Counted from the first letter of the stretch, positions 36,447 to 46,980 are shown. The stretch: 64,000 bases of DNA from Aquimarina algicola (GCF_006443095.1 NZ_VFWZ01000001.1:496001-560000); one strand, 5' to 3'. Notes: a model not told the origin generated them from the sequence alone. Translations and numbers: made by a program.

Positions 36447-38797
36447 CTTTTTTTACCATATCCATAACCGTATCCGTATCCACTACCACTTTTTGTATCA
36501 GAAGCATTAAGTAATACTGCAATATTTGGTAAGCGCTTTTCTCGATAGAAATTTTCCGGTACTTGTAATATTGTTTTTTCTGTATAATTTTCTCGCACTA
36601 TGTATATACACAAATCTGCATATTTGGATAATAAAAGAGTATCAGTTACAAGACTCACAGGAGCCGTATCAACAACAATATAGTCATACTTTGTCTTCAA
36701 AAATTCAAAAAGCTCTTCTACTCGTTCTTGCATCAGAAGCTCTGCGGGATTTGGAGGAATCGATCCTGAAGGAATAATATCAAACGGATCTTCTCCTTTA
36801 TCGGTATAAATAATATCTTCTGGTTCGAGATCTCTATTCATAATAAAGTTGGTAAGTCCTTTGGTATCTATCCCGTTGGATAATTCAAAAAACTTATGGA
36901 ATTTAGGATCTCTTAAATCTGTTCCAAGATATGCCACTTTTTTACCAGAGATAGATAATGTCTTGGCTAAATTTGAAGATATAAATGTTTTTCCTTCACC
37001 TGCAATAGTAGAAGTAACAAAAACAACTCTCGATTCATCTTTTTTCATTCCTGCCATTAGAAAATCCAGATTGGTTCTCAAAATTCTGAATGCTTCTGCA
37101 ACACCAGATCTTTCAGTTTGGGATACAACAATCTTATTTTTCACTTTTACCTTAGGAATAACTCCTATAATTGGCATTGTAAGTGCTTTCTCAAGGTCTT
37201 CTCTAGAATTTATTTTTAGGTTTAATAAATCAGAAGTATAAATAATCATAAATGGGATTATAAAACCTAGAAAAAAGGCGCCTGCAAAAATCACTCTTCT
37301 ATTAGGAGAAACAGGATATGAACCTAATGTCGATGCTTTATCTATAACTCTAGTATTTGAAAGTGTAATATGGCTTGTTATTTCTGCTTCTTCTCTTTTT
37401 TGCAATAAATAAAGATACAATTGTTCTTTTATCGTTTGCTCTCTTTCAATTTCTCTTAAATCTTTTTGTCGTATTGGAGCGCTATATAGTTTTCCGCTAA
37501 AATACTGATCCTGAGTTCTTAAACTCTTTAATCTAATTCTAATAGAACTTTTCAAACTATTAAGGCTACCTATAAGTACTTGCCTTAAACCATCAATTTG
37601 TTGATCGATATTTACAACTACCGGGTTTTGAGTACTCGATGTTTTCAGTAATCGTTGTCTTTGTAGAATTAAAGTATTATATCTTGTGACTGTAGTTGTT
37701 ATATTTGAATCATCAAATCCTAAATTTGCAGGCACAAGATCATATTTACCATCTTGGCTCAATACGAACCTTCGCATTGATTCAATAAGGTTTATTTGAG
37801 TATTCAGTTGAGCTGTCTCTTGTACGTTTCTAGAATCTAAATCAGAAAATTGCTGTGCCTGAGTTGCTACATCACTAGCCAATCCAAACTTTGATTTATA
37901 TCCGGCGGCTTCGTCATCTACATCAGATAAATCACTAGAAATCAAATTAAGCCTTTCATTAATAAAATCTGCTGTTCTCGCTGAAGTTTGCTTTTTACTT
38001 TCTATGGTAAATTTGTTGTATTCTTCAACCAAACTATTAATTATATCTTTTGCTTTTTCTTTTACCGGATCGTTAAGTGATATTCTAACAATAGAAGAAC
38101 TCTTTGAAGCTGAGATACCTAATCGATTTCTATAATTTTCTGCTACAAATTTGACAGGAGTTACCGTAATTTTAATAATTTTCCCAATGTTGGCATCAAT
38201 ATCTTCAACATTTGGAGTGATGACAATATCACCTAAATTACTACTAACTGTTTTTCCAAAAGAATGTGTCTCTAATACTTCTTTTTTACTGTTTAAGAAA
38301 GAAAAAGACGTCTCTGAATCTATTTTGACATGAAAAGTATTTGATTTTGTATGTACAATCGAATCATCTGCAAGAAAATTGATCTCAATTAATGATTTTG
38401 GATAATTTTCTACCTCCAAAATTCTACCTTCACTAAAATATCTAACATTGAGCTTTAACTTATTGACTACATTAGTCAAAAGAGTTCTCGATTTAAGAAT
38501 TTGAATTTCGTTTTCTATTTTGCTCTGTGTGTCATCTAATAATCCTAAATCTTTGAAAGCAGAAAGTTCTGATTCACTAATATTATCATCTTGAGAGATC
38601 ATAATTGTAGATGAGACATTATACTGTGGTATTGTGTATCGAACCTTTAGGTAAGCTAACGACATAAATACTATAATGCTTAGAGCAAACCAGTACCATT
38701 TTTTAAGATATCTAACTAATAACTCTCTAAGATTAAAACTAAACTTAGATGAACTATCAAATACGTTTTCTGTTGTAGGTGTAGAATTTGTAACCAT
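36443..38797 (-). CDS. wzc: polysaccharide biosynthesis tyrosine autokinase Wzc
   Basis: A 784-residue inner-membrane protein with the Wzz/GNVR periplasmic region between two membrane segments (about 25-45 and 505-525) and a cytoplasmic BY-kinase domain. Walker A is at about 595-606 with GEGKT at 600-604, and the VVDTAPVSL Walker B is near 710. A tail of four alternating Tyr-Gly pairs followed by KKS is the likely autophosphorylation cluster. It controls length and export of the glycan together with Wza, encoded 8 bp upstream. The phosphatase gene converges on it. Confidence 0.93.
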   Translation of the reverse strand: MVTNSTPTTENVFDSSSKFSFNLRELLVRYLKKWYWFALSIIVFMSLAYLKVRYTIPQYNVSSTIMISQDDNISESELSAFKDLGLLDDTQSKIENEIQILKSRTLLTNVVNKLKLNVRYFSEGRILEVENYPKSLIEINFLADDSIVHTKSNTFHVKIDSETSFSFLNSKKEVLETHSFGKTVSSNLGDIVITPNVEDIDANIGKIIKITVTPVKFVAENYRNRLGISASKSSSIVRISLNDPVKEKAKDIINSLVEEYNKFTIESKKQTSARTADFINERLNLISSDLSDVDDEAAGYKSKFGLASDVATQAQQFSDLDSRNVQETAQLNTQINLIESMRRFVLSQDGKYDLVPANLGFDDSNITTTVTRYNTLILQRQRLLKTSSTQNPVVVNIDQQIDGLRQVLIGSLNSLKSSIRIRLKSLRTQDQYFSGKLYSAPIRQKDLREIEREQTIKEQLYLYLLQKREEAEITSHITLSNTRVIDKASTLGSYPVSPNRRVIFAGAFFLGFIIPFMIIYTSDLLNLKINSREDLEKALTMPIIGVIPKVKVKNKIVVSQTERSGVAEAFRILRTNLDFLMAGMKKDESRVVFVTSTIAGEGKTFISSNLAKTLSISGKKVAYLGTDLRDPKFHKFFELSNGIDTKGLTNFIMNRDLEPEDIIYTDKGEDPFDIIPSGSIPPNPAELLMQERVEELFEFLKTKYDYIVVDTAPVSLVTDTLLLSKYADLCIYIVRENYTEKTILQVPENFYREKRLPNIAVLLNASDTKSGSGYGYGYGYGKKS

Positions 38798-38805
38798 CTC
38801 AATAT

Positions 38806-39594
38806 CTATCTTAGTAGTAGAGAGGTCACAGAAAACGCAACTCCTACCAGACTAAGTATAATTCCTAAAGCATTACTATTTGTTTTTGAAGTTCTCACCT
38901 GAGATTCATTTGGTTCTATATACAAAACATCATTTTGTGCAAGATAATAAACTGGAGAATCAAAAATAGATTTTGACGTTAAATCTAGACGATGATATGT
39001 ATTTACTCCCTCATTTTCTCTAATAACCATTACATTTTTTCGTTTTCCTTTTATCGTCATGTCTCCTGCTAATCCAAGAGCTTCTATAATTGTAATTCTT
39101 TCATTGGGGATTGTATAAGCACCTGGGGATCTTACTTCTCCTAAAACTGTTATCTTAAAGTTTTTAAGTCTTACACTTACTATAGGATCATTAATATAGA
39201 CTTTTAATTTTTCTTTAAGCATTTCTTTTACTTGAATCCTATTAAGTCCTTCTATTTTAAGTTGTCCCAATACCGGAAAATCAATATTACCTTCTTCATC
39301 TATTAAATAGGTCGGCTCTACGCCACCAGAATTAGTATTTCCTCCACCACCTTCTGCTCCAATAGCACTTAATGAACTTCCTTGCATTAAATTAAAAGGT
39401 CTTGCAGCATCCATATCACTTGCAGAAACTAATATACTAACAATATCATCTACCTTAAAAACGGGTGTAAAAGAATTTGATGATTCAATTTTCTCTAAGT
39501 TTTCAGAATTTTGAAAGTAAACTACATCTCCAGGTGCTTTACAGGAAAATACTAAAACATACATTAAGAGCAATAGCAAAAATTTACATCGCAT
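38806..39594 (-). CDS. wza: polysaccharide export lipoprotein Wza
   Basis: An export protein of about 262 residues. The Met at 39594 is preferred over the one at 39615, as it gives a signal peptide with a lipobox (LVFSC) at the usual distance. The PES domain with YLIDEEGNIDFPVLGQL, then SLBB-type strands (VLGEVRSPGAYTIP), fills the rest, and a C-terminal hydrophobic segment is near the end. It should form the outer-membrane channel for the glycan. The Wzc gene follows closely. Confidence 0.92.
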   Translation of the reverse strand: MRCKFLLLLLMYVLVFSCKAPGDVVYFQNSENLEKIESSNSFTPVFKVDDIVSILVSASDMDAARPFNLMQGSSLSAIGAEGGGGNTNSGGVEPTYLIDEEGNIDFPVLGQLKIEGLNRIQVKEMLKEKLKVYINDPIVSVRLKNFKITVLGEVRSPGAYTIPNERITIIEALGLAGDMTIKGKRKNVMVIRENEGVNTYHRLDLTSKSIFDSPVYYLAQNDVLYIEPNESQVRTSKTNSNALGIILSLVGVAFSVTSLLLR

Positions 39595-39689
39595 AATTTT
39601 AAATTTTGAAAACAAAGTGTTGCAATAACCACAAAAATATAATTTTATTTAATCAAGCAACTAAATTTTATCAATAATACTTTAACTTT

Positions 39690-41618
39690 TTAAACTAGTA
39701 CTTTTTCTATTTCTTTCTCATTTTTCATATTGATTTTATCAATACTTTCAAAAGTTGAATTATTTGAAATAAATTCTGGTACTATTTCTTTTAATTTCCC
39801 AACGATTTGATGATCTTGATTCAAAAGGTTCATGATACAAAGATCGTCTATTTTGTCTCTTACCAATGAACAATCACTATCATCAAATTTACTTATCATT
39901 ATTTTTTTGTGATATGTAGGTAATGTATTTTCTGTATCAGCGAGGAGTTCTTCATATAATTTCTCTCCTGGTCTTAATCCTGTTATTTCTATATCTATAT
40001 CATTTGGATAACTCAATCCAGAAAGACGTATCATTTTTTTGGCAAGATCAAAAATCTTAACTGATTCACCCATATCAAAAATGAAGATTTCTCCTCCATT
40101 CCCCATTGTTCCGGCCTCGATAACTAATTGAGAAGCTTCTGGAATAGTCATAAAAAAACGTGTTACATCTTTATGAGTGACAGTCAATGGTCCACCTTTT
40201 TGAATTTGCTTTTTGAAAAGAGGAATTACAGAACCATTAGAACCTAATACATTTCCGAAACGAGTAGTGATGTATTTTGTTTTACTAGTTCCTTGTAAAC
40301 ACTTGATATACATCTCAGCAACTCTTTTGGTTGCTCCCATTACGTTTGTAGGGTTAACAGCTTTATCTGTTGAAACAAATACAAATTTATCAACCCCGAA
40401 CTCTGAAGATAAATCTGCTAATTTTCGAGTACCAAGAACATTAATTTTGATAGCCTCGCTAGGGTTTGCTTCCATTAGTGGCACATGCTTATATGCCGCA
40501 GCATGAAAAACCATATTAGGCCTGTACTTATCAAAAATAGTTTCGATACGCTGATGATCTCTTATATCTGCAACTATGGGTGTAAAATTAGTAATCCCTT
40601 TACTTAACAATTCTTGTTGTAAATCATATAGTGGGGATTCTGCCTGATCGATTAAAACCAAGTGTTTGTAACTATAATAAGAAGCTTGTCTTACAATCTC
40701 ACTACCTATCGATCCGGCAGCACCTGTAATCATAATTATTTTATCATGGAGCTCTCTCTTTATATTTTGATTTTCCATATTAATTGGAGCTCTCTCCAGT
40801 AAATCTTCTATCTGTATCTCCTTTATTTGTGACACATTTAATTTACCATCGATCCAATCGTTTACAGCAGGGATGATTTTTACCTTTACAGGAAGCTTAA
40901 GTAAATTATCTGAAATCTCTGATAATCTTTTCTTATCAATATGTGGTATTGAAACTACAATTTCGTTCACATTATTTCTATCAATAAATTTTTGTGATAT
41001 AGCATTAGAACTATACACTTTAATACCATTGATTGTTTTTCCTATTTTTTGTGGGTTATCATCAATAAAACCAACAACGGTCAAAGAACGAGTAGAATCA
41101 TTTGTTATCGCTGCTTGTGTTATCAATCCAGAGTCTCCTGCTCCATAAATTAAAATTCTAGATACTTCACCGATTTTAGACTTAACATAGTAATAACAGT
41201 ATTTGAATATCAAACGGCTTGTTGTTAACACTATGATATTAAGCATGTAATGAATACATATAATAGATACAGGAATATTCATTTGCTCATAAACCAGTAA
41301 AGACCTACTCAACATCATCAGAAAAGATGTTAACGCTATTAAGACTGTTACTGATATGAATAAATTATAAGCATCTCTAATCCCCGTATGGCGTACCACT
41401 CCTTTATAAGAACCAATAAGTAAAAAACTCAGTGTAGATAAAACAGCCATAATTGGTAGTTGATAGAACATATGGGTTGTATCAAAATCCAATGTTATCC
41501 CAAACCTTATGACATAAGCCAAAAAGAAGTTAAAAATTACAATAAACACATCGATGGCCAATACTAACCATTTTGACGCATGTTTATGTGAATTGTTTAA
41601 AAGGTAGTTTTTTATCAT
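39690..41618 (-). CDS. PglF/WbpM-type UDP-HexNAc 4,6-dehydratase
   Basis: The 642-residue protein has four to five membrane helices (about 15-125), a Rossmann CoA-binding-like region, then the SDR domain with GAAGSIGSE. In the active site, Thr417, Asp418 and Lys419 are followed by Met427 in place of the usual SDR tyrosine. That Met is the mark of the C4,C6 retaining dehydratases PglF and WbpM, which make UDP-4-keto-6-deoxy-GlcNAc. The product suits the aminotransferase encoded next. The genes overlap by 4 bp. Confidence 0.9.
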   Translation of the reverse strand: MIKNYLLNNSHKHASKWLVLAIDVFIVIFNFFLAYVIRFGITLDFDTTHMFYQLPIMAVLSTLSFLLIGSYKGVVRHTGIRDAYNLFISVTVLIALTSFLMMLSRSLLVYEQMNIPVSIICIHYMLNIIVLTTSRLIFKYCYYYVKSKIGEVSRILIYGAGDSGLITQAAITNDSTRSLTVVGFIDDNPQKIGKTINGIKVYSSNAISQKFIDRNNVNEIVVSIPHIDKKRLSEISDNLLKLPVKVKIIPAVNDWIDGKLNVSQIKEIQIEDLLERAPINMENQNIKRELHDKIIMITGAAGSIGSEIVRQASYYSYKHLVLIDQAESPLYDLQQELLSKGITNFTPIVADIRDHQRIETIFDKYRPNMVFHAAAYKHVPLMEANPSEAIKINVLGTRKLADLSSEFGVDKFVFVSTDKAVNPTNVMGATKRVAEMYIKCLQGTSKTKYITTRFGNVLGSNGSVIPLFKKQIQKGGPLTVTHKDVTRFFMTIPEASQLVIEAGTMGNGGEIFIFDMGESVKIFDLAKKMIRLSGLSYPNDIDIEITGLRPGEKLYEELLADTENTLPTYHKKIMISKFDDSDCSLVRDKIDDLCIMNLLNQDHQIVGKLKEIVPEFISNNSTFESIDKINMKNEKEIEKVLV

Positions 41619-42748
41619 CCCAAGACATTTTTAATTACTGATACTGTTCTAAATAAATCATCTTTTTCAAGATTTGATCCACTAGGCAGGCAAAGCCCCC
41701 TATTAAATAAGTCGTCAGAAATTCCATTGAGGTAAGCAGTACAATCTGCAAACACAGGTTGTTGATGCATGGGTTTCCATAACGGTCTTGATTCTATATT
41801 ATCATTTGCTAGTGCTGATCGTATTTCTTCTCTTAGTTCATAAGAACTTGTTTCTATACATGTTAACCATCTATTACTATGGTAGCCTGCTGGTTCTTCT
41901 AAAAACTTTATATCTGCATATTTGCTTAATTGGCTTTTATAGAAATCGTAATTACCACGTCTATTAGAAACATGTTGATCCAAAACTTCCATTTGGCCTC
42001 TACCAATACCAGCAGTAATGTTGCTCATCCTATAATTATAACCAATTTCAGAATGTTCATAATGTGCTGCATTATCTCGGGCTTGTGTTGCTAAAAAAAT
42101 AGCTTTTTGTTTATCTTCTTTCTTTTTCGAAATTAATGCTCCACCACCTGATGTAGTTATAATTTTATTTCCGTTAAAAGATAAAATCGCTATATCTCCA
42201 AAAGTTCCACATTTAACCCCTTGAAAAGTGCTTCCAAGAGCTTCTGCGCTATCTTCTAATATGGGGATTCTATATTGTAATGCTATTGCATGGATTGCAT
42301 CGACATCATATGGCATACCATACAAATGAACTGCAATTATAGCTTTTGGTTTTTTACCTTTAGAAATACGATCTTTAATTGCTATCTCTAATTGCTCCGG
42401 GCAGATATTCCAGGTTTTGGCTTCGCTATCAATAAAAACAGGTTTGGCGCCAAGATAAGTAATTGGATTTGCAGATGCTGCAAATGTCATACTTTGGCAT
42501 AATACTTCATCTCCGTTGGTTACTCCTAATAATTTTAATCCTAAATGTAGTGCTGCAGTACCTGAACTTAAAGCAGCAACATGAACATTATTTTGAAGAT
42601 AAGTTTGGATATCATTTTCAAAACCATCAACATTAGGACCAAGAGGTGCTACCCAATTAGTATCAAAAGCTTCTTGCACATAATATTGTTCCTTTCCACC
42701 CATATGCGGAGAAGAAAGCCATATTCGTTTTGCATCAATTATATTCAT
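41615..42748 (-). CDS. PglE-type DegT/DnrJ/EryC1 aminotransferase
   Basis: A 377-residue PLP-dependent sugar aminotransferase. The PLP lysine is Lys195 in FNGNKIITTSGGG. The N-terminal IWLSSPHMGGKEQ opening is typical of the LegC/PglE group. It should transfer an amino group to C4 of UDP-4-keto-6-deoxy-GlcNAc, giving the amino sugar that the PglD-like domain encoded at 51244 would acetylate. It is the first gene of the pglE-pglF-wza-wzc block, so the promoter lies in the 700-bp gap to the right. Confidence 0.9.
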   Translation of the reverse strand: MNIIDAKRIWLSSPHMGGKEQYYVQEAFDTNWVAPLGPNVDGFENDIQTYLQNNVHVAALSSGTAALHLGLKLLGVTNGDEVLCQSMTFAASANPITYLGAKPVFIDSEAKTWNICPEQLEIAIKDRISKGKKPKAIIAVHLYGMPYDVDAIHAIALQYRIPILEDSAEALGSTFQGVKCGTFGDIAILSFNGNKIITTSGGGALISKKKEDKQKAIFLATQARDNAAHYEHSEIGYNYRMSNITAGIGRGQMEVLDQHVSNRRGNYDFYKSQLSKYADIKFLEEPAGYHSNRWLTCIETSSYELREEIRSALANDNIESRPLWKPMHQQPVFADCTAYLNGISDDLFNRGLCLPSGSNLEKDDLFRTVSVIKNVLG

Positions 42749-43448
42749 TTTCTATAATTAAATAGTGAACAATAACTCATACCACAACTAAAAGTGTAAT
42801 AAAAACACTTCCAATCGAAGATATTAATGACAATCTAAAAAACGCAGGAAGAAGGGGGTTTAACTTCCAATTACTGAATTAAATTATTATAATTTTTCCA
42901 GTGCTAAAATAACTTAGTTAAATCAATTTTTGATTAAAAAATTCAGTTTTTAGACAGAATACCCAAAAAGACGTCAAAAAACTAAAATCAGTCTCAAAAA
43001 GCTATATTTAAAAATACTATTGTAAGATTTTTTTTATTTTATTAACCAATTAATACTAGTATTAATACACAAAATAACATTTTTAATCTTTAACAATAAT
43101 TAAAATACTCTTAATTTAACATAATTAAATCATAAATTAAATTTGTTTTTAGAGGATATTCTTAAAAATTCAAAATAAATTCATTCCTAAAAATATCCTG
43201 TACAAGGATACTATATATAAATCGTTTTGAGCGAGGTCAATAACTATTTAACAAAGGGGTATTTTCCCCTTTTTTGCAAGGTGTTTGTCCTAAAAACAAT
43301 TCCTTTTATCAAATAATTAAAAATAATGTCATAAATATTTGATTAATAAAATTAATTACATAAAATTTACGGTCATTTTATTAGGTTTCACATCACCTTA
43401 CAAAAGTGTGATTTCCTCAACAATTTTTATAATCGATATTAATAAGAG
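42749..43448. other. 700-bp AT-rich divergent gap between glycan gene blocks
   Basis: No gene was seen. It must hold promoters for the pglE operon (minus) and the MBOAT operon (plus). A perfect 18-bp palindrome, ATTAATACTAGTATTAAT, is at 43049-43066. A -7-like box TAAATTTG is at 43138-43145 on the plus strand but has no clear partner. The rest is AT-rich with no other repeat that I can support. Confidence 0.5.
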
Positions 43449-44900
43449 ATGTTATTTAACTCTTTAGATTTTTTTATTTTTCTTCCAGTTGTTTTTATAC
43501 TATACTGGTATATTTTTCGTAAGAAAATACAATTACAGAATCTTTTTATACTTGTCGCCAGTTATTTATTTTATGGACTTTGGGATTGGCGATTTTTATT
43601 TCTAATTATAGCAAGTACTCTTGTGGATTTTTTTGTTGGACAAGCAATTCATAAAAGTACAAATCACAAAACCAGAAAAGGATGGCTATGGGTTAGCGTC
43701 TTATTTAATATAGGTCTTCTGGGATTTTTTAAATATTATAATTTTTTTATTAATTCCTGGATAGATTTCACTTCGCTTTTGGGATATGAGCAACAGAGTA
43801 GTTGGACTTTACAAATTATATTACCTGTTGGTATTTCATTCTATACTTTTCAAACTATGTCATACTCATTAGACATTTATTACAAAAGATTAGTGCCTAC
43901 AAAAAATTTAATCTCTTTTGCTACATTTGTAAGCTTTTTTCCTCAGCTAGTAGCGGGGCCGATTGAAAGAGCTTCTAACTTATTATCACAAATAACCGCA
44001 AAGAGAAAATTTAATTACATTCAATGTAAAGAAGGATTAAAATTAATCCTTTGGGGATTATTCAAAAAAGTTGTGATCGCAGATGCTATAGCTCCTATTG
44101 TCGATGACATTTTTGCAAATTATAGCGAATATCCGGCTTCTACTCTTATTTTAGGGGTATCGTTATTCAGTTTTCAAGTTTATGGAGACTTTAGTGGATA
44201 CTCTGATATAGCTATAGGAACTGCTAAACTATTTGGTATTGAGCTAATGTCAAATTTCAAATTTCCTAATTTTTCGAGAAATGTTGCAGAGTATTGGCAA
44301 AGATGGCATGTATCTCTCTCTACTTGGTTTAGACATTATGTTTACATTCCTTTGGGTGGAAGCAGAGTTAGCAAACTTAAATCAGTAAGAAATATTATCA
44401 TCATATTTTTGGTTAGTGGTTTTTGGCATGGCGCTAATTGGACGTTTATTGTTTGGGGAGCCATCCATGCAATATTATACATCCCTGTATTTTTGATGGG
44501 TAGAAATAGAATATATATGAATACTGTTGTAGCAGAAAACAAATGGTTTCCTTCGGGGATAGAAATTTTGCAGATATTCAGTACTTTTCTTCTTGTGACT
44601 TTTTCAAGAGTTTTTTTTAGATCGCAGTCTATAACAGATGCTTTTGAGTTTTTGAAACAGATATTTACTAATTTTAGCTTTGAAAGTTACGAACATCCTT
44701 TAGGGTACCGAATGATCGATTACTTTATTTTACTTGGATTATTTGTGCTCTATGAATATCGTATTAGAAAAGATGAACGAGCACCTTTCAAATTTAAATC
44801 AAGAATTGTAAGGTTTATTGCATATACATTAGTGATTTTAGGAATGTTGTTATTTTATGACGATCATATAGATCGATCTTTTATTTATTTCCAATTTTAA
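43449..44900 (+). CDS. MBOAT family O-acyltransferase (AlgI/PatA-like)
   Basis: A 483-residue protein with about ten membrane helices. The MBOAT signature SGFWHGANWTF carries the catalytic His327, with the family PQLVAGPIERA segment near residue 175. It moves acetyl (or other acyl) groups across the membrane for O-acylation of a surface glycan, with an SGNH partner. The next gene is an SGNH-like protein 39 bp downstream. The pair resembles AlgI-AlgJ/X-type modules. Placement beside glycan genes supports a decorating role. Confidence 0.92.
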   Translation: MLFNSLDFFIFLPVVFILYWYIFRKKIQLQNLFILVASYLFYGLWDWRFLFLIIASTLVDFFVGQAIHKSTNHKTRKGWLWVSVLFNIGLLGFFKYYNFFINSWIDFTSLLGYEQQSSWTLQIILPVGISFYTFQTMSYSLDIYYKRLVPTKNLISFATFVSFFPQLVAGPIERASNLLSQITAKRKFNYIQCKEGLKLILWGLFKKVVIADAIAPIVDDIFANYSEYPASTLILGVSLFSFQVYGDFSGYSDIAIGTAKLFGIELMSNFKFPNFSRNVAEYWQRWHVSLSTWFRHYVYIPLGGSRVSKLKSVRNIIIIFLVSGFWHGANWTFIVWGAIHAILYIPVFLMGRNRIYMNTVVAENKWFPSGIEILQIFSTFLLVTFSRVFFRSQSITDAFEFLKQIFTNFSFESYEHPLGYRMIDYFILLGLFVLYEYRIRKDERAPFKFKSRIVRFIAYTLVILGMLLFYDDHIDRSFIYFQF

Positions 44901-44939
44901 AGGCGTAAAGTGACGAATACAATATAATTGTAATATAAA

Positions 44940-45908
44940 ATGAAAAGACTCTTTTTAAAAAGCGGTTTATATATTTTTTTAATCCTTATTTCTTTAGAAA
45001 TATTGGTACGTATTTTTCATTTAGGTAAGGACACTCCTACCCGATTTCTTGATGAACATGAAGTAGAAAAATGGTTACCAAATCAAAATGGTTTTTCTGT
45101 AACCGGAAATCGAAGACAAAATTTTTCAGAATATCATATCAATAGCTCAGGTTATAATTCTTATCGTGAATTTAAACCTACAAAAGACAAAATAGAAATA
45201 GCGCTTGTTGGGGATTCTTTTATAGAAGGTTTTCATCAGGATTACTACAATTCTATAGGTAAAAAGATTGAAAATGAGTTTTCTGATATTGAAGTCTATG
45301 AATATGGATATGCAGGATATGATTTTGCTGATCAATTACACTTGGTGCACTCATATAAAGATAAATTTGATTTGATTGACCATGTCGTATTAGGGATTAA
45401 ATTTTCTAATGATCTCACTCGTTATCAATATCAAGTCGTTTCTGGTCGTTTGGCTCTGGAATCACCTTTAAACAGGCTCCTGAAGAAAAGTAAATTATTA
45501 GTTTACTCTAAAAGTATTGGTATCCTAGACCCTCCACAAAGGCTAGTCTATAGATTAAAAACTATGCTAAGACCTATTAAACCCACAAAAAAAATTAGTG
45601 AACAAGAGATATTGAGACTTAAAAAAGAAAAGGAAAAAAAATATCTTAATAATTTTGAAAAGCTAATTAACACCTACGGTTTTGATAAAAAACGCTTTTC
45701 TTTATTATTAGACTCTAGAATAACAAGTCCATTATTTTTATCTTATTTAGAAAAAAATCAATTCAATTATATTGATTTTGCTCCTCTTTTTGAAGCTTCG
45801 AAAAAGTCTACAACTTTAATCTATGATAGACATTGGAATAATAATGGCAGAGAGCTTATTGCAAAGACGATAAGTGAGCACCTTAAGCAGAAGATGTCAA
45901 AAAAATAG
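44940..45908 (+). CDS. SGNH/GDSL-type membrane-anchored hydrolase/transferase
   Basis: The 322-residue protein has one N-terminal membrane segment (about 8-24) and a periplasmic domain. The SGNH nucleophile Ser93 is in GDSFIEG, and Asp296 with His298 is in DRHWNNNG close to the C-terminus, the usual block for AlgJ/AlgX-like acetyltransferases. It follows the MBOAT gene, so it probably transfers acyl groups to the glycan on the periplasmic side. Esterase activity is the alternative. It converges on the GNAT-DUF4440 gene with 16 bp between. Confidence 0.82.
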   Translation: MKRLFLKSGLYIFLILISLEILVRIFHLGKDTPTRFLDEHEVEKWLPNQNGFSVTGNRRQNFSEYHINSSGYNSYREFKPTKDKIEIALVGDSFIEGFHQDYYNSIGKKIENEFSDIEVYEYGYAGYDFADQLHLVHSYKDKFDLIDHVVLGIKFSNDLTRYQYQVVSGRLALESPLNRLLKKSKLLVYSKSIGILDPPQRLVYRLKTMLRPIKPTKKISEQEILRLKKEKEKKYLNNFEKLINTYGFDKKRFSLLLDSRITSPLFLSYLEKNQFNYIDFAPLFEASKKSTTLIYDRHWNNNGRELIAKTISEHLKQKMSKK

Positions 45909-45924
45909 TACGAATTAATAAATA

Positions 45925-46839
45925 TTATTCTATAATCTCATCACTCCATGCTACAGACAATATTTTCCATTCTTCATTTTCTTTTATGAACTGAATGGTT
46001 TTCATGCCTTTTGATTCAAAATGAGTGCCATTCAATTTCCCGGATTTTTGATAAAAACTAAATCTATGGGCTATCGTATTAAATACTTCAGTTTTGTGAT
46101 AAATTTCTCCTTCACTAAAATCTAGTAATGCACCATCGCTAAGGATTTTTTTTCTTGATGAAATAAAATCTTTTAAGTCTAAAACTTCAGAAGTATCGTA
46201 TGTATTATTTGTTAGCCTCCCATTTGAGACAAATAACTCTTGTAAAGCATCTACATTAGGCTTTTTTACTTTTATATTGGCAAAAACAGCATAAAAATTA
46301 GCTGTTATGTCATTGATTTTTTTTCTATCATTGGTATATAATGCTGGAGCAAAGACCAAAACGCTATCATCATCAGACAATTTTAATGTTTTTTCAAAGT
46401 GAAGGCCAAGCTTATTCAATAATTGTATAGAAGCTATATTATTTGGATCTGTTATTGCAATAACTTTATCAATATTCAGACTATTTTTGGCATAATTAAG
46501 CGTAGCACTTGCAATTTCAAATCCATAACCTTTTTTTGAATAATCAGGAAGCATTGCAAAGCCTATATCTATATGATCAAGAGTATTTCTGTTAACTAAT
46601 CCGCACATTCCAATGGCAATGTTAGTATTTTTTAATTGTACTAACCACAATCCAAAACCATTATCTCGATAACTTGTGATAGGACCTTCTTTTAGATATT
46701 TTTCTGCATCATTTAGCGTTTTCACTCCTTTATCTCCTATATATTTTAACCATTGGGGAGTATTTACTAATTCTAAAATAAAGTCTGCATCATCAATGGT
46801 AAACTCACGAAGTAATAATCTTTCTGTTTCTAATATCAT
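45925..46839 (-). CDS. GNAT acetyltransferase fused to SnoaL/DUF4440-like domain
   Basis: A 304-residue two-domain protein. Residues about 1-170 are a RimJ/RimL-type GNAT: LETERLLLREF at the start, a DYSKKGYGFEI acetyl-CoA loop, and LLNKLGLHFE at the end. Residues about 180-304 are an NTF2-like (DUF4440/SnoaL) domain, ending in a WKILSVAWSDE strand. I know these domains mostly as separate proteins. No glycan role is evident, and it may simply have been kept beside the glycan genes. Confidence 0.8.
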   Translation of the reverse strand: MILETERLLLREFTIDDADFILELVNTPQWLKYIGDKGVKTLNDAEKYLKEGPITSYRDNGFGLWLVQLKNTNIAIGMCGLVNRNTLDHIDIGFAMLPDYSKKGYGFEIASATLNYAKNSLNIDKVIAITDPNNIASIQLLNKLGLHFEKTLKLSDDDSVLVFAPALYTNDRKKINDITANFYAVFANIKVKKPNVDALQELFVSNGRLTNNTYDTSEVLDLKDFISSRKKILSDGALLDFSEGEIYHKTEVFNTIAHRFSFYQKSGKLNGTHFESKGMKTIQFIKENEEWKILSVAWSDEIIE

Positions 46840-46980
46840 ATAATTGTACGTACGATTTCAACATTAATTTAAAAAACATCTAGTTTTTAAAGGTACAATA
46901 AATCTAAAGTCAAAAATTATTCTTTTAATTTTTAAAATATTTATATTACTTATCTAAAAACAATATCGTTCAAAGTACGT

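Noticed and set aside
39594..39615. Upstream start of Wza at 39615
   Set aside because: It puts seven extra residues before the signal peptide; the Met at 39594 gives a normal lipoprotein signal length. Either is possible.
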